Shown piece by piece: positions 8,084 to 17,500 of a stretch of DNA of 17,500 bases. How positions within the stretch are numbered: position 1 is the first letter of the stretch; the number at the start of each line of letters is the position of its first letter. The DNA comes from Botryococcus braunii (Eukaryota > Chlorophyta > Trebouxiophyceae), in NCBI GenBank assembly GCA_002005505.1, contig KV908381.1, forward strand, positions 519,121-536,620. The letters run 5' to 3'. The position numbers and the translations under genes were made by a program. The notes beneath the pieces are model-generated. The model saw nothing but the letters and a program-made list of their open reading frames with translations. It did not search any database and was not told the DNA's origin.

Positions 8084-9113
8084 TCACTCTTCATCACCAC
8101 ACACTTGTAGAACATCGAATCTGGAAAATGTTTGAAAGGCAGAGTCCATCATTGCTAGGCATGAGCCCAAGCCATCAAGCCACCTCAATCCCGGTGGAAC
8201 AATTTCTGTACGATTTTCTCTGAAATGACAATGTGGGCCCAACACCCCTCCAAGCAACGTCCACCACCCGTTCAAGGACCCCTCCAAACAAGCGCCACCA
8301 TTCCCCTTCAAAGGACACACCTATCTGGGCTCCTCAGCGCGGAAAAGGCAACCGGCCGAGTCCAATCTGCAACCGTGCTGCCAGCCAGCCAGTGAGCCCA
8401 TCCATGGCCTCCTCGTACTTGCCATGCTTTGCCAGCTCTAGCTCGGCTATCATGCACCATCAGATGCTGGAGGCGGCCTCCAGAGGTTCCGTGCACTGAG
8501 CACCACACAGACCCTCAGGCAGAACTCACCACCAGAAGCCCTATGGGATTGCACCCAGTGAGTTTTGTAGATGCACTGTTCCAACGCCTCTTGCTGTAGG
8601 TTCCTGGGTTTGAAACAAAGATGGGAATTACTTGATAGGATGATGAGCAAATTGTATGGAACTTCTGAATTGATGATCCTGAAACCCATCCATTCTCAGC
8701 CTTTCCAGGATATCCACTGACTTCCAAATCAGAATATACCATATCGTATCATTTCGTAAGCATGCCCATCCATCATAACCACTGGCCACTTCTTGTTTTC
8801 TGAGTCTTTTGCGCCTAATATGTTCAGTAACTAATTTCTTGACCCCTCCAATTTCCTCTTTCTCTGTAGGCAAAAACATCCAGATCCTGGAGTCAAGAAG
8901 TGCACAATTGCTTCTTCTGCTTCAACGGACTTGTCATGCAATTGTAGGGACCAACAGGACAGAAACGAACTCACTCTGGCATGCATGACGCAGGCACTGA
9001 ATGCTGCTGCTGGGCCATCATTTCGCCAGTTCCCAACGCCGCACCATGGGGCCCAGCAGGGGGAAAGGAGTTGTATCTGGGCATGTGAGCACACCAGGAC
9101 TTGGACCCAGCTG
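8084..9113 (-). CDS. Candidate spliced gene (3' part), helical TPR/MIT-like motif, product unknown
   Basis: Proposed minus-strand exons are 9113-8975, 8886-8740, 8603-8530, 8446 to about 8410-8370, and 8219-8084. The first three introns run GTGAGT to CTCCAG (88 nt), GTATAT to ACCCAG (136 nt) and GTGAGT to GATAG (83 nt). The exon phases (2, 2, 1 bases carried over) agree, so one frame stays open across four exons. Exon two carries a basic patch (HIRRKRLRKQE). Exon four encodes AELELAKHGKYEEAMDGL, a helix-turn-helix pattern like one TPR or MIT hairpin. The acceptor of exon one follows a strong polypyrimidine tract. Weak points: the donor of exon four is poor (GTTGCC), otherwise the frame stops at a TGA near 8340; the last acceptor (ATTTCAG at about 8220) is good and leads to a stop at 8084-8086. 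I recognise no family. The 5' end is not defined. Confidence 0.38.
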
Positions 9114-9151
9114 CTGATACACAGATAAAGAAAATGGGGAGATGGGCCGCC

Positions 9152-9168
9152 GGGGGGGGGGGGGGGGG
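9152..9168. repeat. 17-base G run
   Basis: Seventeen consecutive G lie 39 bases upstream (on the minus strand) of the first proposed minus-strand exon, on the intron side of its acceptor. Confidence 0.95.
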
Positions 9169-9180
9169 AGGCGTCTGACA

Positions 9181-9347
9181 TCAGCCAGACAGGTCGGAAC
9201 ATCCCCAAACCATTTCTTCTACGAGAGTCCTCCCCGAGTTAGTTGGCTGCCGCTTTCCTAAGCAAGACTCAACCCAGTCCAAGCAATATTTTGCAGGTGA
9301 TGTTACCATTGCAGACCCTCGAAGTTTGCAGGCGAGGCGGGTCACAA
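9181..9347 (-). other. Possible further upstream minus-strand exon
   Basis: On the minus strand a strong acceptor (polypyrimidine tract ending TTCCATAG at 9348-9353) opens a frame running to a TGA at 9181-9183. It encodes CKLRGSAMVTSPAKYCLDW and more. Donor candidates (ATGGTAACA, CTCGTAGAA) leave no base over, which does not fit the phase of the exon starting at 9113. Either an exon is missing, an indel lies near the G run, or this is not part of the same gene. Confidence 0.2.
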
Positions 9348-9364
9348 CTATGGAAGAAGACAAG

Positions 9365-9666
<302 letters not shown>

Positions 9667-9773
9667 GATGAAAGTACCCATATCACGCACACGTCGAAAG
9701 CACAAGCACAGTGAGTAACAGTGGGAAAGGGACGGGATATGTGCCACACCAAGGTTTGACCCAGGGCTTGCAG

Positions 9774-9987
9774 ATGACATTAGGAGACATCCTGCCAGAG
9801 CAAGAGAGACCGTTGGACAAGAACGTAAACCTAAAGGACATATACCAAAGTAGGACTTTGTTTATGGAACAACCCCCCGAACTCCAGAGAAAGGCGTTGC
9901 TTCTGGTACAACCCCACCCAAAACCACCAACCAATCTGGAGTACCGTCTAACTAAAGAAGGAGAACACATGCCACTCTGCAGACAAT
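9774..9987 (+). other. Candidate exon, plus strand
   Basis: The sequence gcttgcag at 9766-9773 is a plausible acceptor. An ATG follows at 9774 and the frame stays open with purine-first codons through about 71 codons (MTLGDILPEQERPLDKN at the start). A GTAACA donor candidate at 9988 leaves one base, which fits the acceptor before 10471. If the frame is not spliced it enters the GA microsatellite and becomes RERE repeats. The minus strand is open over the same interval. No family recognised. Confidence 0.25.
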
Positions 9988-10005
9988 GTAACAGTGTGAA
10001 GCCCC

Positions 10006-10395
<390 letters not shown>

Positions 10396-10470
10396 GGGGC
10401 GAGTAGGCGTGCCCGTGTATGCACATGTTCATTGCTCACTCTCCCACCCACCACATACAAACATTCTGAG

Positions 10471-10634
10471 TACTACACATCCTCAAGGACACTGTCTGTG
10501 ATCGCAACTTGGCATGTTACGAGCGTGGCAGGCAGAGCAAGGACCTCAAGATTTATACAAGCATGATTGAGCTATCACCTCATGCAGGACGGCTTACTTC
10601 AGGGTGCGAAACTGAAGACATTGACATGCAAAGG
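10471..10634 (+). other. Candidate exon, plus strand (also at 14806 onward)
   Basis: After a stop the frame reads from a possible acceptor ending ttctgag at 10470, through LACYERGRQSKDLKIYTSMI, to a possible donor at AGG/GTGACA. In the second copy two bases are missing (gcaaggtgac instead of gcaaagggtgac), and the frame then continues to 15079. The first copy is cut at TGA 10644-10646. The same locus therefore gives two different protein ends depending on two bases, which are probably sequencing errors in one copy. Confidence 0.22.
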
Positions 10635-10771
10635 GTGACATCGTGACGCAAAAGATGGTGCGAGAATATCCATGTAGGCGGAAATCAAGGGAACCTCATC
10701 GGTTGCTATTAACTGTCTTAGGTACTTGGAGCATAACCCCAACGTTCCTAGTCCGGGTGTTTAAGGCACAG

Positions 10772-11121
10772 GGGACTCTGCTTCCACCAACGGGCACTTG
10801 CCAAATTGCCCCCCTATCACGGGTCTCCTTTACATACCTCATTTGTACAGGTAAGTAATACCTTGCATACAAGAGGCTGTTGCAGAGCATCCTGCTTTAC
10901 CTCACCACCCCTCCGCGTAGCCTCAGGCTCGCACAAAAGGCATCCTCCCTTACCGCCTCTTGTGGAAGCATCTTCTAATTCACACCTTAACCTGATTCGT
11001 TTCCAGAAACCTGCCTTCAACTGAGATGGTTCGTGAAGTCAAGCAAGGACATTCACAAATTGGAAACATGAGAGGACTCACTGTGATGGTTGTGGCTGGC
11101 CAATGTGCGATGGTGGACTAG
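10772..11121 (+). CDS. Candidate two-exon piece with a GT-AG intron, product unknown
   Basis: The exon 10772-10850 ends acag and is followed by gtaagtaat, an excellent donor. The acceptor cgtttccag ends at 11006 with a possible branch site (cttaac) about 20 bases before it. This gives a 156-nt intron. Across the junction the codon AG|A is completed and the frame continues (YRNLPSTEMVREVKQGHSQI) to a TAG at 11119-11121. In the second copy (intron about 15170-15317, stop 15430-15432) one G of the donor region and several exon bases are missing, so the frame is shifted there. The upstream exon and start are not established. Confidence 0.32.
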
Positions 11122-11341
11122 CATTCTGAAGGCCAGTCATGAATGTTGCCAGCATTGCCATCAGTCCCGGGTTCACGCCACCCTGCCGAGGTACAGCGGC
11201 CAGCTCAACGCACACCGACAATGAGGAGATGAGGACACAGAGTTGGCACAGAAACAGCAACGAATGCAAATAATAGCAAAGAATCCAACACAAGCCAGCG
11301 TGGTAATAACTAATTTTACACCATGTCATCCTATCTTAACA

Positions 11342-11548
<207 letters not shown>

Positions 11549-11673
11549 CCATCCCCCACACCCCTACCTACATGCGCCCATGCAGTAAGTGCGAGGGGGC
11601 GGTGTATGTAAGGGGAAAAGAGTGGGAGGGGCAGTCTTGCATGCGTGAGTGTACTAATGCATGACAGGTTAGG

Positions 11674-11964
11674 GTGCTCTTGCCTCCGACCACAAAAGTT
11701 ACATCCCTGCCTGAATCTATCACTGCCTTTGCCTCTCAGACAATGCCTGTGCCACTTCTGCCCTCCTATACAATCCCCTCCCCTCCTGCCCTCTCATCTC
11801 CTACACCTGCACTGCCTCCTCTCCCAAATCCCGCCCGCTCAAAGCGTAACTTTCCTTTTATCCCTCCCTCTCTTTCCCGCTTTATGCCCACAGAGGTCAT
11901 GAAAGCTTGGAAGCCCCACTCCCTATTGTGTTTCAAGAAGCATCTGCTGCGCAAATCATTATAG
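11674..11964 (+). other. Proline-rich open frame, identical in both copies
   Basis: The 96-codon frame is rich in Pro, Ser and Leu because the DNA is pyrimidine-rich. It ends in a more mixed segment (MKAWKPHSLLCFKKHLLRK) at a TAG. In the second copy (15973-16275) it has an ATG at 15973, while in the first copy one extra G (gacaggttag) puts that ATG out of frame. A cttta...cccacag acceptor-like site lies inside (about 11892), so part of the stretch may be an intron end instead. Confidence 0.2.
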
Positions 11965-12491
11965 CAGTCGCTTTTAACAGCAAGAGCCAGGTCACCATGG
12001 GAAGGGATGGCAGCATGTACAGTGCACACCTGCAAACCTGGAGGACCGGCGCAGCGGATGGGAAGGTGGATGGCAGTACAATGGAGCAGGGAGCTGTTCA
12101 AAGGACGAATCGGTGGCCATCGGGGTGTAGGTCTAAGTATAGGCCCGCTACCAAGCTGCTGGAGGCCATGAAACCCCTGCTGACCTTGATACACAGCGCC
12201 TTGCATGCTGTCCGGTTGAACCTGCTGCTGATACTGTGAAAAACCCAAAACACATAAACGCATCTCGGTAGAGCCTGAGGACACAGATTGTTGCTCTTTG
12301 CATCCCCTCAGAACCAGGTCGTTCTGTGAGACTCTCAATACCCGTTCCACCAGTCGGCATAGATTATTGATTTTACACACTTTTTCCCCAGCCCTTGCAA
12401 TTGTTATTGTGAGGTCAGGAGGAGGCTTACAGCTCCACCTTTTAGGAAAGTTGCAGTGTAAATATCTGTCACGGCTCCCATGTCCGTCCAT
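11766..12491 (-). other. Longest non-repeat open frame (241 codons), disrupted in copy two
   Basis: This minus frame is the longest outside simple repeats and exceeds what chance readily gives. In the second copy one-base indels near 16360-16400, 16600 and 16670 split it into overlapping pieces (minus 16077-16577 and 16412-16807). Because the first copy looks like the error-rich one in this part, the long frame may be produced by missing bases. The plus strand is also open (11907-12239; 16218-16553). A run such as VKSDCYNDLRSRCFLKHNRE is mixed in composition but matches no family I know. Confidence 0.18.
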
Positions 12492-12499
12492 GGAGGCCC

Positions 12500-12525
12500 G
12501 GGGGAGGGGGGTGGGGGAGTGGGGG
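12500..12525 (+). other. Potential G-quadruplex
   Basis: Four runs of five or six G are separated by one-base and three-base loops. The same motif occurs in the second copy at 16816-16841. This fits the usual G-quadruplex pattern on the plus strand. Confidence 0.75.
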
Positions 12526-12578
12526 AGAAGAAAAGATCTTCCCTGCCCCGTAAGCCCCGTGATTCAGTGCACCACTGA

Positions 12579-12899
12579 GACAGTCAGAATTTGACGACAA
12601 CGGATATCCACAGGCAGACATCACCTATTTTGATGTCTGACAGCATGCCTATACACTACTGCAGGCTTTCAACAGGTGAGTAAGTGTTAAGGAACAGCAC
12701 AAACACATGCACCTCACAGCCCAAACCCCACGTGCCTGTGGTTTACAACTTGCACACATTGACTTTGCTTAACTAGTCTTGGCGCAGTGCTTTCTTTCAA
12801 CCCCTTGCATCCCTTATGGCAGGGTTGAGCACTATCAGCTTCACAACATGCAGATACACACCATGGGCCTTGAGCCGGTGGGAAGAACAATGCACATGA
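12579..12899 (+). CDS. Candidate terminal exons with GT-AG intron (first copy)
   Basis: An open frame from 12579 reads PILMSDSMPIHYCRLST and ends aacag before gtgagtaag at 12676, a near-ideal donor. The acceptor at 12821-12822 follows a long pyrimidine tract (tttctttcaaccccttgcat). The intron is 147 nt. After splicing the frame goes on to a TGA at 12897-12899. The first copy lacks a T in the first codons of the last exon relative to the second copy, so its final 24 codons are in a different register. Upstream exon boundaries and product are unknown. Confidence 0.28.
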
Positions 12900-13178
12900 C
12901 ATGAGCGAATTGTCAGGAACCAGAACAATAAGCGAAGCCTACAATGTTCCATGGCCCACACATATAAAATTTGAGGCATTGCGAAGCGCCATGCACACCA
13001 TCTTGAACTAGGGCAGACAAGGCCCAGGATCCCTCTAATATCTCAAATTTCCCATGTCATTCTCCAACCATCGTTCGTCCCCTGTTGTTATAACTTTCCC
13101 TTAAGCTCACTTCCCCCCTGCTGCTTTACCATTTCCTGACTCTTTCTCCTATCATCAAGTCTTGTTTCTTACTACACC

Positions 13179-14275
13179 GAAGTCAGATGGCTACTCGAAA
13201 AACATTATGAACTTATCTACACTGTGCAAGAACAAGCACTTGCAACTTTAGAGATGGTGGACCTGCATTTCGGCCAAGTGTGGGTCTGTGTATCCAACAG
13301 AGGGAAAAAGTACAGATGAAAGAAAGTGTAACAGCACTTCATGACAGAGGGTGTTGTGATTTCGTGCCTGTTGCATTGCCTCTGTAGCTTTTGTACCACA
13401 TCAGCCTGGGTGCACCTTGCGGTTGGTTATGGCACTCAAGACCTGAAAAAGGACACTTAGCATCGGTGTGACATCTGGTCTTCCAGCATGGTCCCCAGCA
13501 GGCCAACCCATTGATCCCTGGGATGAAACTGCGGAAAACGTTGGCCTGTAGCAACGCCATCGGTGGCGCCAGTAGGAGGGATTCTGGGAACACAATGCAA
13601 ACGTAAGCCATCAGTGTGCAATGAGAATGTGGGGCTACTTGATCTGTTTGGGTCGACCTGCCTTAAAACTTTCCTCTTGTGCAGATCCAATTTGGAAGCA
13701 AGAACTGTTCGAGTGACCAGGCTGAAAGTAAAGATAGTCAAAATACATCATGCCAACATTTCTGTTATTACAAAACTAGCAAATTTTGGCAATCCCTCGC
13801 CTATAATCACACCATGCATCATGCAACACCTCCATGACAACAGTGCATTGCATACATCATCTGCTCTGAGCCCCATTCCACCCCCCCCCCCAAAAAAAAG
13901 AGAGATACACACCGCACCATCACCCACCCCCACCACACACACACACACACACCACACACCACACACACACCACCACACACACCCACACACACCACACCAC
14001 ACACCACTGTCTCCTACAGTCACACTTGTCTGGTTTGTAAACTCCTTCTACTCCGCAAGCGCTGTGCAATGCTGAGGGATGCTGGATGCGACTTTGGAGC
14101 CATGCGCCTTCGGGGATCATGCAGCCCACACTATTGTACATCCGACCCGAAGGTCAATACATTTAACAACCACGGAAATTTGTGCAGACTGGATGTACCT
14201 TTCCGAACATCAGTAAACATACAAGTAAGGCAAGCAAAAACAACATTGCACAGCCCACACCAAACTAAAGCCCCG
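13179..14275. other. Single-copy remainder before the N, no gene recognised
   Basis: This stretch follows the end of the visible match with copy two, only because the window ends at 17500. It holds open frames on both strands (minus 13339-13611 and 13457-13741, plus 13563-14075) in all three registers over the same bases, so none is called. If copy two is the same locus, this sequence should reappear just beyond the window. Confidence 0.5.
13881..14010 (+). repeat. C11-A8 junction and (CA)n/(CACC)n tract
   Basis: Eleven C are followed by eight A at 13881-13899, then from about 13921 by irregular CA and CACC repeats with ccacac interruptions. Confidence 0.93.
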
Positions 14276-14276
14276 N
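14276..14276. other. Single ambiguous base (N) at the copy junction
   Basis: The only N in the window lies within about 30 bases of where similarity to the first copy becomes clear. A one-base gap is most easily read as a scaffold or contig join. Confidence 0.9.
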
Positions 14277-14514
14277 ATGAGAAGAGGCATGAGCACCACC
14301 CGGTTGACCCGGGTTCAGATGAAATTAGGAGACATCTGCAGCCAAGAGAGGGGCAAGAGTTAAAGGACTATACCAAAGTAAGACTTTTTTTATGGAACAC
14401 CCCCCGACTCCAGAGAAAGGCGTTGCTTCTGGTACAACCCCACCAAAACACAACCAATTGAAACTAACTAAAGAAGGAGAAACATGCACTCTCAGAAATT
14501 AACAGGTAAGAAAA

Positions 14515-14561
14515 GAGAAAGAGAGAGAGAGAGAAAAGAAGAAGAAGAGAGAGAGAAGAGA

Positions 14562-14592
<31 letters not shown>

Positions 14593-14735
14593 AGAGAGGA
14601 AGGAAGAGGGAGAGAGAGAGAGAGAAAAAAAAAAAAAAAAAAAAAAAAATAAAAAAAGAAGAGCCCGCCACCGCTGGCCACCCCCGACAACCCACCCCCC
14701 CCACCCACCCACCCACCCCCCCCCCGGCCCCCCCC
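14515..14735. repeat. Irregular GA tract, 25-base A run and C-rich tract
   Basis: Imperfect ga, gaa and gga steps lead to 25 A at 14625-14649, then a C-rich segment to 14735. It occupies the position of the compound GA/CA/CG block 10008-10395 of the first copy, yet shares little sequence with it. This suggests one or both consensus sequences are unreliable here. Confidence 0.9.
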
Positions 14736-15653
14736 GAGTAGTGCCGTGTATGCACATGTTCATTGCTCACTCTCCCACCCACCACATACAAACATTCTGA
14801 GTACTACACATCCTCAAGGACACTGTCTGTGATCGCAACTTGGCATGTTACGAGCGTGGCAGGCAGAGCAAGGACCTCAAGATTTATACAAGCATGATTG
14901 AGCTATCACCTCATGCAGGACGGCTTACTTCAGGGTGCGAAACTGAAGACATTGACATGCAAGGTGACATCGTGACGCAAAAGATGGTGCGAGAATATCC
15001 ATGTAGGCGGAAATCAAGGGAACCTCATCGGTTGCTATTAACTGTCTTAGGTACTTGGAGCATAACCCCAACTTCCTAGTCCGGGTTTAAGCACAACTCT
15101 GCTTCCACCAACGGGCACTTGCCAAATTGCCCCCCTATCACGGTCTCCTTTACATACCTCATTTGTACAGTAAGTATACCTTGCATACAAGAGCTGTTGC
15201 AGAGCATCCTCTTTACCTCACCACCCTCCGCGTAGCCTCAGGCTCGCACAAAAGCATCCTCCCTTACCGCCTCTTGTGGAAGCATCTCTAATTCACACCT
15301 AACCTGATTCGTTCCAGAAACCTGCCTTCAACTGAGATGGTTCGTGAAGTCAAGCAAGGACATTCACAAATTGGAAACATGAGAGGACTCACTGTGATGG
15401 TTGTGGCTGGCCAATGTGCGATGGTGGACTAGCATTCTGAAGGCCAGTCATGAATGTTGCCAGCATTGCCATCAGTCCCGGGTTCACGCCACCCTGCCGA
15501 GGTACAGCGGCCAGCTCAACGCACACCGACAATGAGGAGATGAGGACACAGAGTTGGCACAGAAACAGCAACGAATGCAAATAATAGCAAAGAATCCAAC
15601 ACAAGCCAGCGTGGTAATAACTAATTTTACACCATGTCATCCTATCTTAACAA

Positions 15654-15860
<207 letters not shown>

Positions 15861-16895
15861 CCATCCCCCACACCCCTACCTACATGCGCCCATGCAGTAA
15901 GTGCGAGGGGGGCGGTGTATGTAAGGGGAAAAGAGTGGGAGGGCAGTCTTGCATGCGTGAGTGTACTAATGCATGACAGTTAGGGTGCTCTTGCCTCCGA
16001 CCACAAAAGTTACATCCCTGCCTGAATCTATCACTGCCTTTGCCTCTCAGACAATGCCTGTGCCACTTCTGCCCTCCTATACAATCCCCTCCCCTCCTGC
16101 CCTCTCATCTCCTACACCTGCACTGCCTCCTCTCCCAAATCCCGCCCGCTCAAAGCGTAACTTTCCTTTTATCCCTCCCTCTCTTTCCCGCTTTATGCCC
16201 ACAGAGGTCATGAAAGCTTGGAAGCCCCACTCCCTATTGTGTTTCAAGAAGCATCTGCTGCGCAAATCATTATAGCAGTCGCTTTTAACAGCAAGAGCCA
16301 GGTCACCATGGGAAGGGATGGCAGCATGTACAGTGCACACCTGCAAACCTGGAGGAACCGGCGCAGCGGATGGGGAAGGTGGATGGCAGTACAATGGAGC
16401 AGGGGAGCTGTTCAAAGGACGAATCGGTGGCCATCGGGGTGTAGGTCTAAGTATAGGCCCGCTACCAAGCTGCTGGAGGCCATGAAACCCCTGCTGACCT
16501 TGATACACAGCGCCTTGCATGCTGTCCGGTTGAACCTGCTGCTGATACTGTGAAAAACCCAAAACACATAAACGCATCTCGGTAGAGCCTGAGGGACACA
16601 GATTGTTGCTCTTTGCATCCCCTCAGAACCAGGTCGTTCTGTGAGACTCTCAATACCCGTTCCACCAGGTCGGCATAGATTATTGATTTTACACACTTTT
16701 TCCCCAGCCCTTGCAATTGTTATTGTGAGGTCAGGAGGAGGCTTACAGCTCCACCTTTTAGGAAAGTTGCAGTGTAAATATCTGTCACGGCTCCCATGTC
16801 CGTCCATGGAGGCCCGGGGGAGGGGGGTGGGGGAGTGGGGGAGAAGAAAAGATCTTCCCGTGCCCCGTAAGCCCCGTGATTCAGTGCACCACTGA

Positions 16896-17225
16896 GACAG
16901 TCAGAATTTGACGACAACGGATATCCACAGGCAGACATCACCTATTTTGATGTCTGACAGCATGCCTATACACTACTGCAGGCTTTCAACAGGTGAGTAA
17001 GTGTTAAGGAACAGCACAAACACATGCACCTCACAAGCCAAAACCCCACGTGCCTGTGGTTTACAACGTTGCACACATTGACTTTGCTTAACTAGTCTTG
17101 GCGCAGTGCTTTCTTTCAACCCCTTGCATCCCTTATGGGCAGGGTTTGAGCACTATCAGCTTCACAACATGCAGATACACACCATGGGCCTTGAGCCGGT
17201 GGGAAGAACAATGCACATGACATGA
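16896..17225 (+). CDS. Candidate terminal exons with GT-AG intron (second copy)
   Basis: The exon ending at 16992 (aacag, then gtgagtaag) joins the exon from 17143 (acceptor after a pyrimidine tract, ttatgggcag). The intron is 150 nt. One base (G) is carried over and the frame reads STGFEHYQLHNMQIHTMGL and on to a TGA at 17223-17225. This version has one more base than the first copy at the start of the last exon, so the two copies predict different C-termini. No family recognised. The upstream exon could include the frame 16218-16553, but no convincing linking splice pair was found. Confidence 0.3.
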
Positions 17226-17500
17226 GCGAATTGTCAGGAACCAGAACAATAAGCGAAGCCTACAATGTTCCATGGCCCACACATATAAAATTTGAGGCAT
17301 TGCGAAGCGCCATGCACACCATCTTGAACTAGGGCAGACAAGGCCCAGGATCCCTCTAATATCTCAAATTTCCCATGTCATTCTCCAACCATCGTTCGTC
17401 CCCTGTTGTTATAACTTTCCCTTAAGCTCACTTCCCCCCTGCTGCTTTACCATTTCCTGACTCTTTCTCCTAATCATCAAGTCTTGTTTCTTACTACACC

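Noticed and set aside
9975..10005. First half of a DHHC palmitoyltransferase zinc motif (CRQCNSVKP)
   Set aside because: The C-x2-C-x3-KP spacing fits, but the HC..C and DHHC parts are absent, the frame runs into GA repeats, and a splice donor may remove the second cysteine.
11950..12050. WD40-like stretch (IAVAFNSKSQV followed by GRDGS)
   Set aside because: Only part of one repeat resembles the pattern, spacing is short and no second repeat follows.
13339..13741. Minus-strand coding exon
   Set aside because: All three registers are open and equally protein-like over the same bases, so open frame alone carries no weight.
14295..14335. tRNA or tRNA-derived SINE box (gacccgggttcagat)
   Set aside because: No matching acceptor stem or A box was found, and copy one has a different sequence at that point.

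Overview
The window is eukaryotic nuclear DNA of mixed base composition. The evidence is a high density of long microsatellites ((TG)n, (GA)n, (CT)n, (CA)n, (CG)n and homopolymers), a minisatellite, hairpin elements and GT-AG intron signals with polypyrimidine tracts. There are no bacterial operons, ribosome-binding sites or long uninterrupted genes. I cannot name the species, and I recognise no protein family with confidence. Open frames of 60-100 codons occur in every frame and are expected by chance at this base composition, so most are not called genes. The longest tracked frames that translate as VCVC, HTHT, RERE or SLSL are only repeats.

Layout: 1-440 is a degenerate 20-bp minisatellite. 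673-920 is a (TG)n tract grading into CG-alternating DNA. 1109-1381 is a long foldback (MITE-like) flanked by TA. 1545-1710 is an AT-rich, palindrome-rich repeat. 1.77-8.08 kb is mostly complex sequence without recognisable genes, but it carries several short perfect inverted repeats, a repeat with three copies, a 48-bp tandem dimer and a 16-bp tandem dimer. At 8.08-9.35 kb the minus strand holds the best candidate gene: exons joined by three GT-AG introns with compatible phases, encoding a short helical TPR/MIT-like motif. 9.37-9.67 kb is a long GA/poly-G tract.

From about 9.76 kb to 13.18 kb, a segment with plus-strand candidate exons recurs from about 14.30 kb to the window end. The two copies differ almost only by one-base insertions and deletions and by different low-complexity filler. 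A single N at 14276 sits at the start of the second copy. The indels cluster on both sides of that N. The simplest reading is two overlapping contig ends that were joined without being merged, so the apparent tandem duplication is probably an assembly artefact. Where the copies disagree, reading frames change, so gene calls here need reads.

I found no convincing undescribed biological system. The strongest biological items are the foldback element, the minus-strand spliced gene and the plus-strand introns. The strongest overall observation is the probable false duplication.
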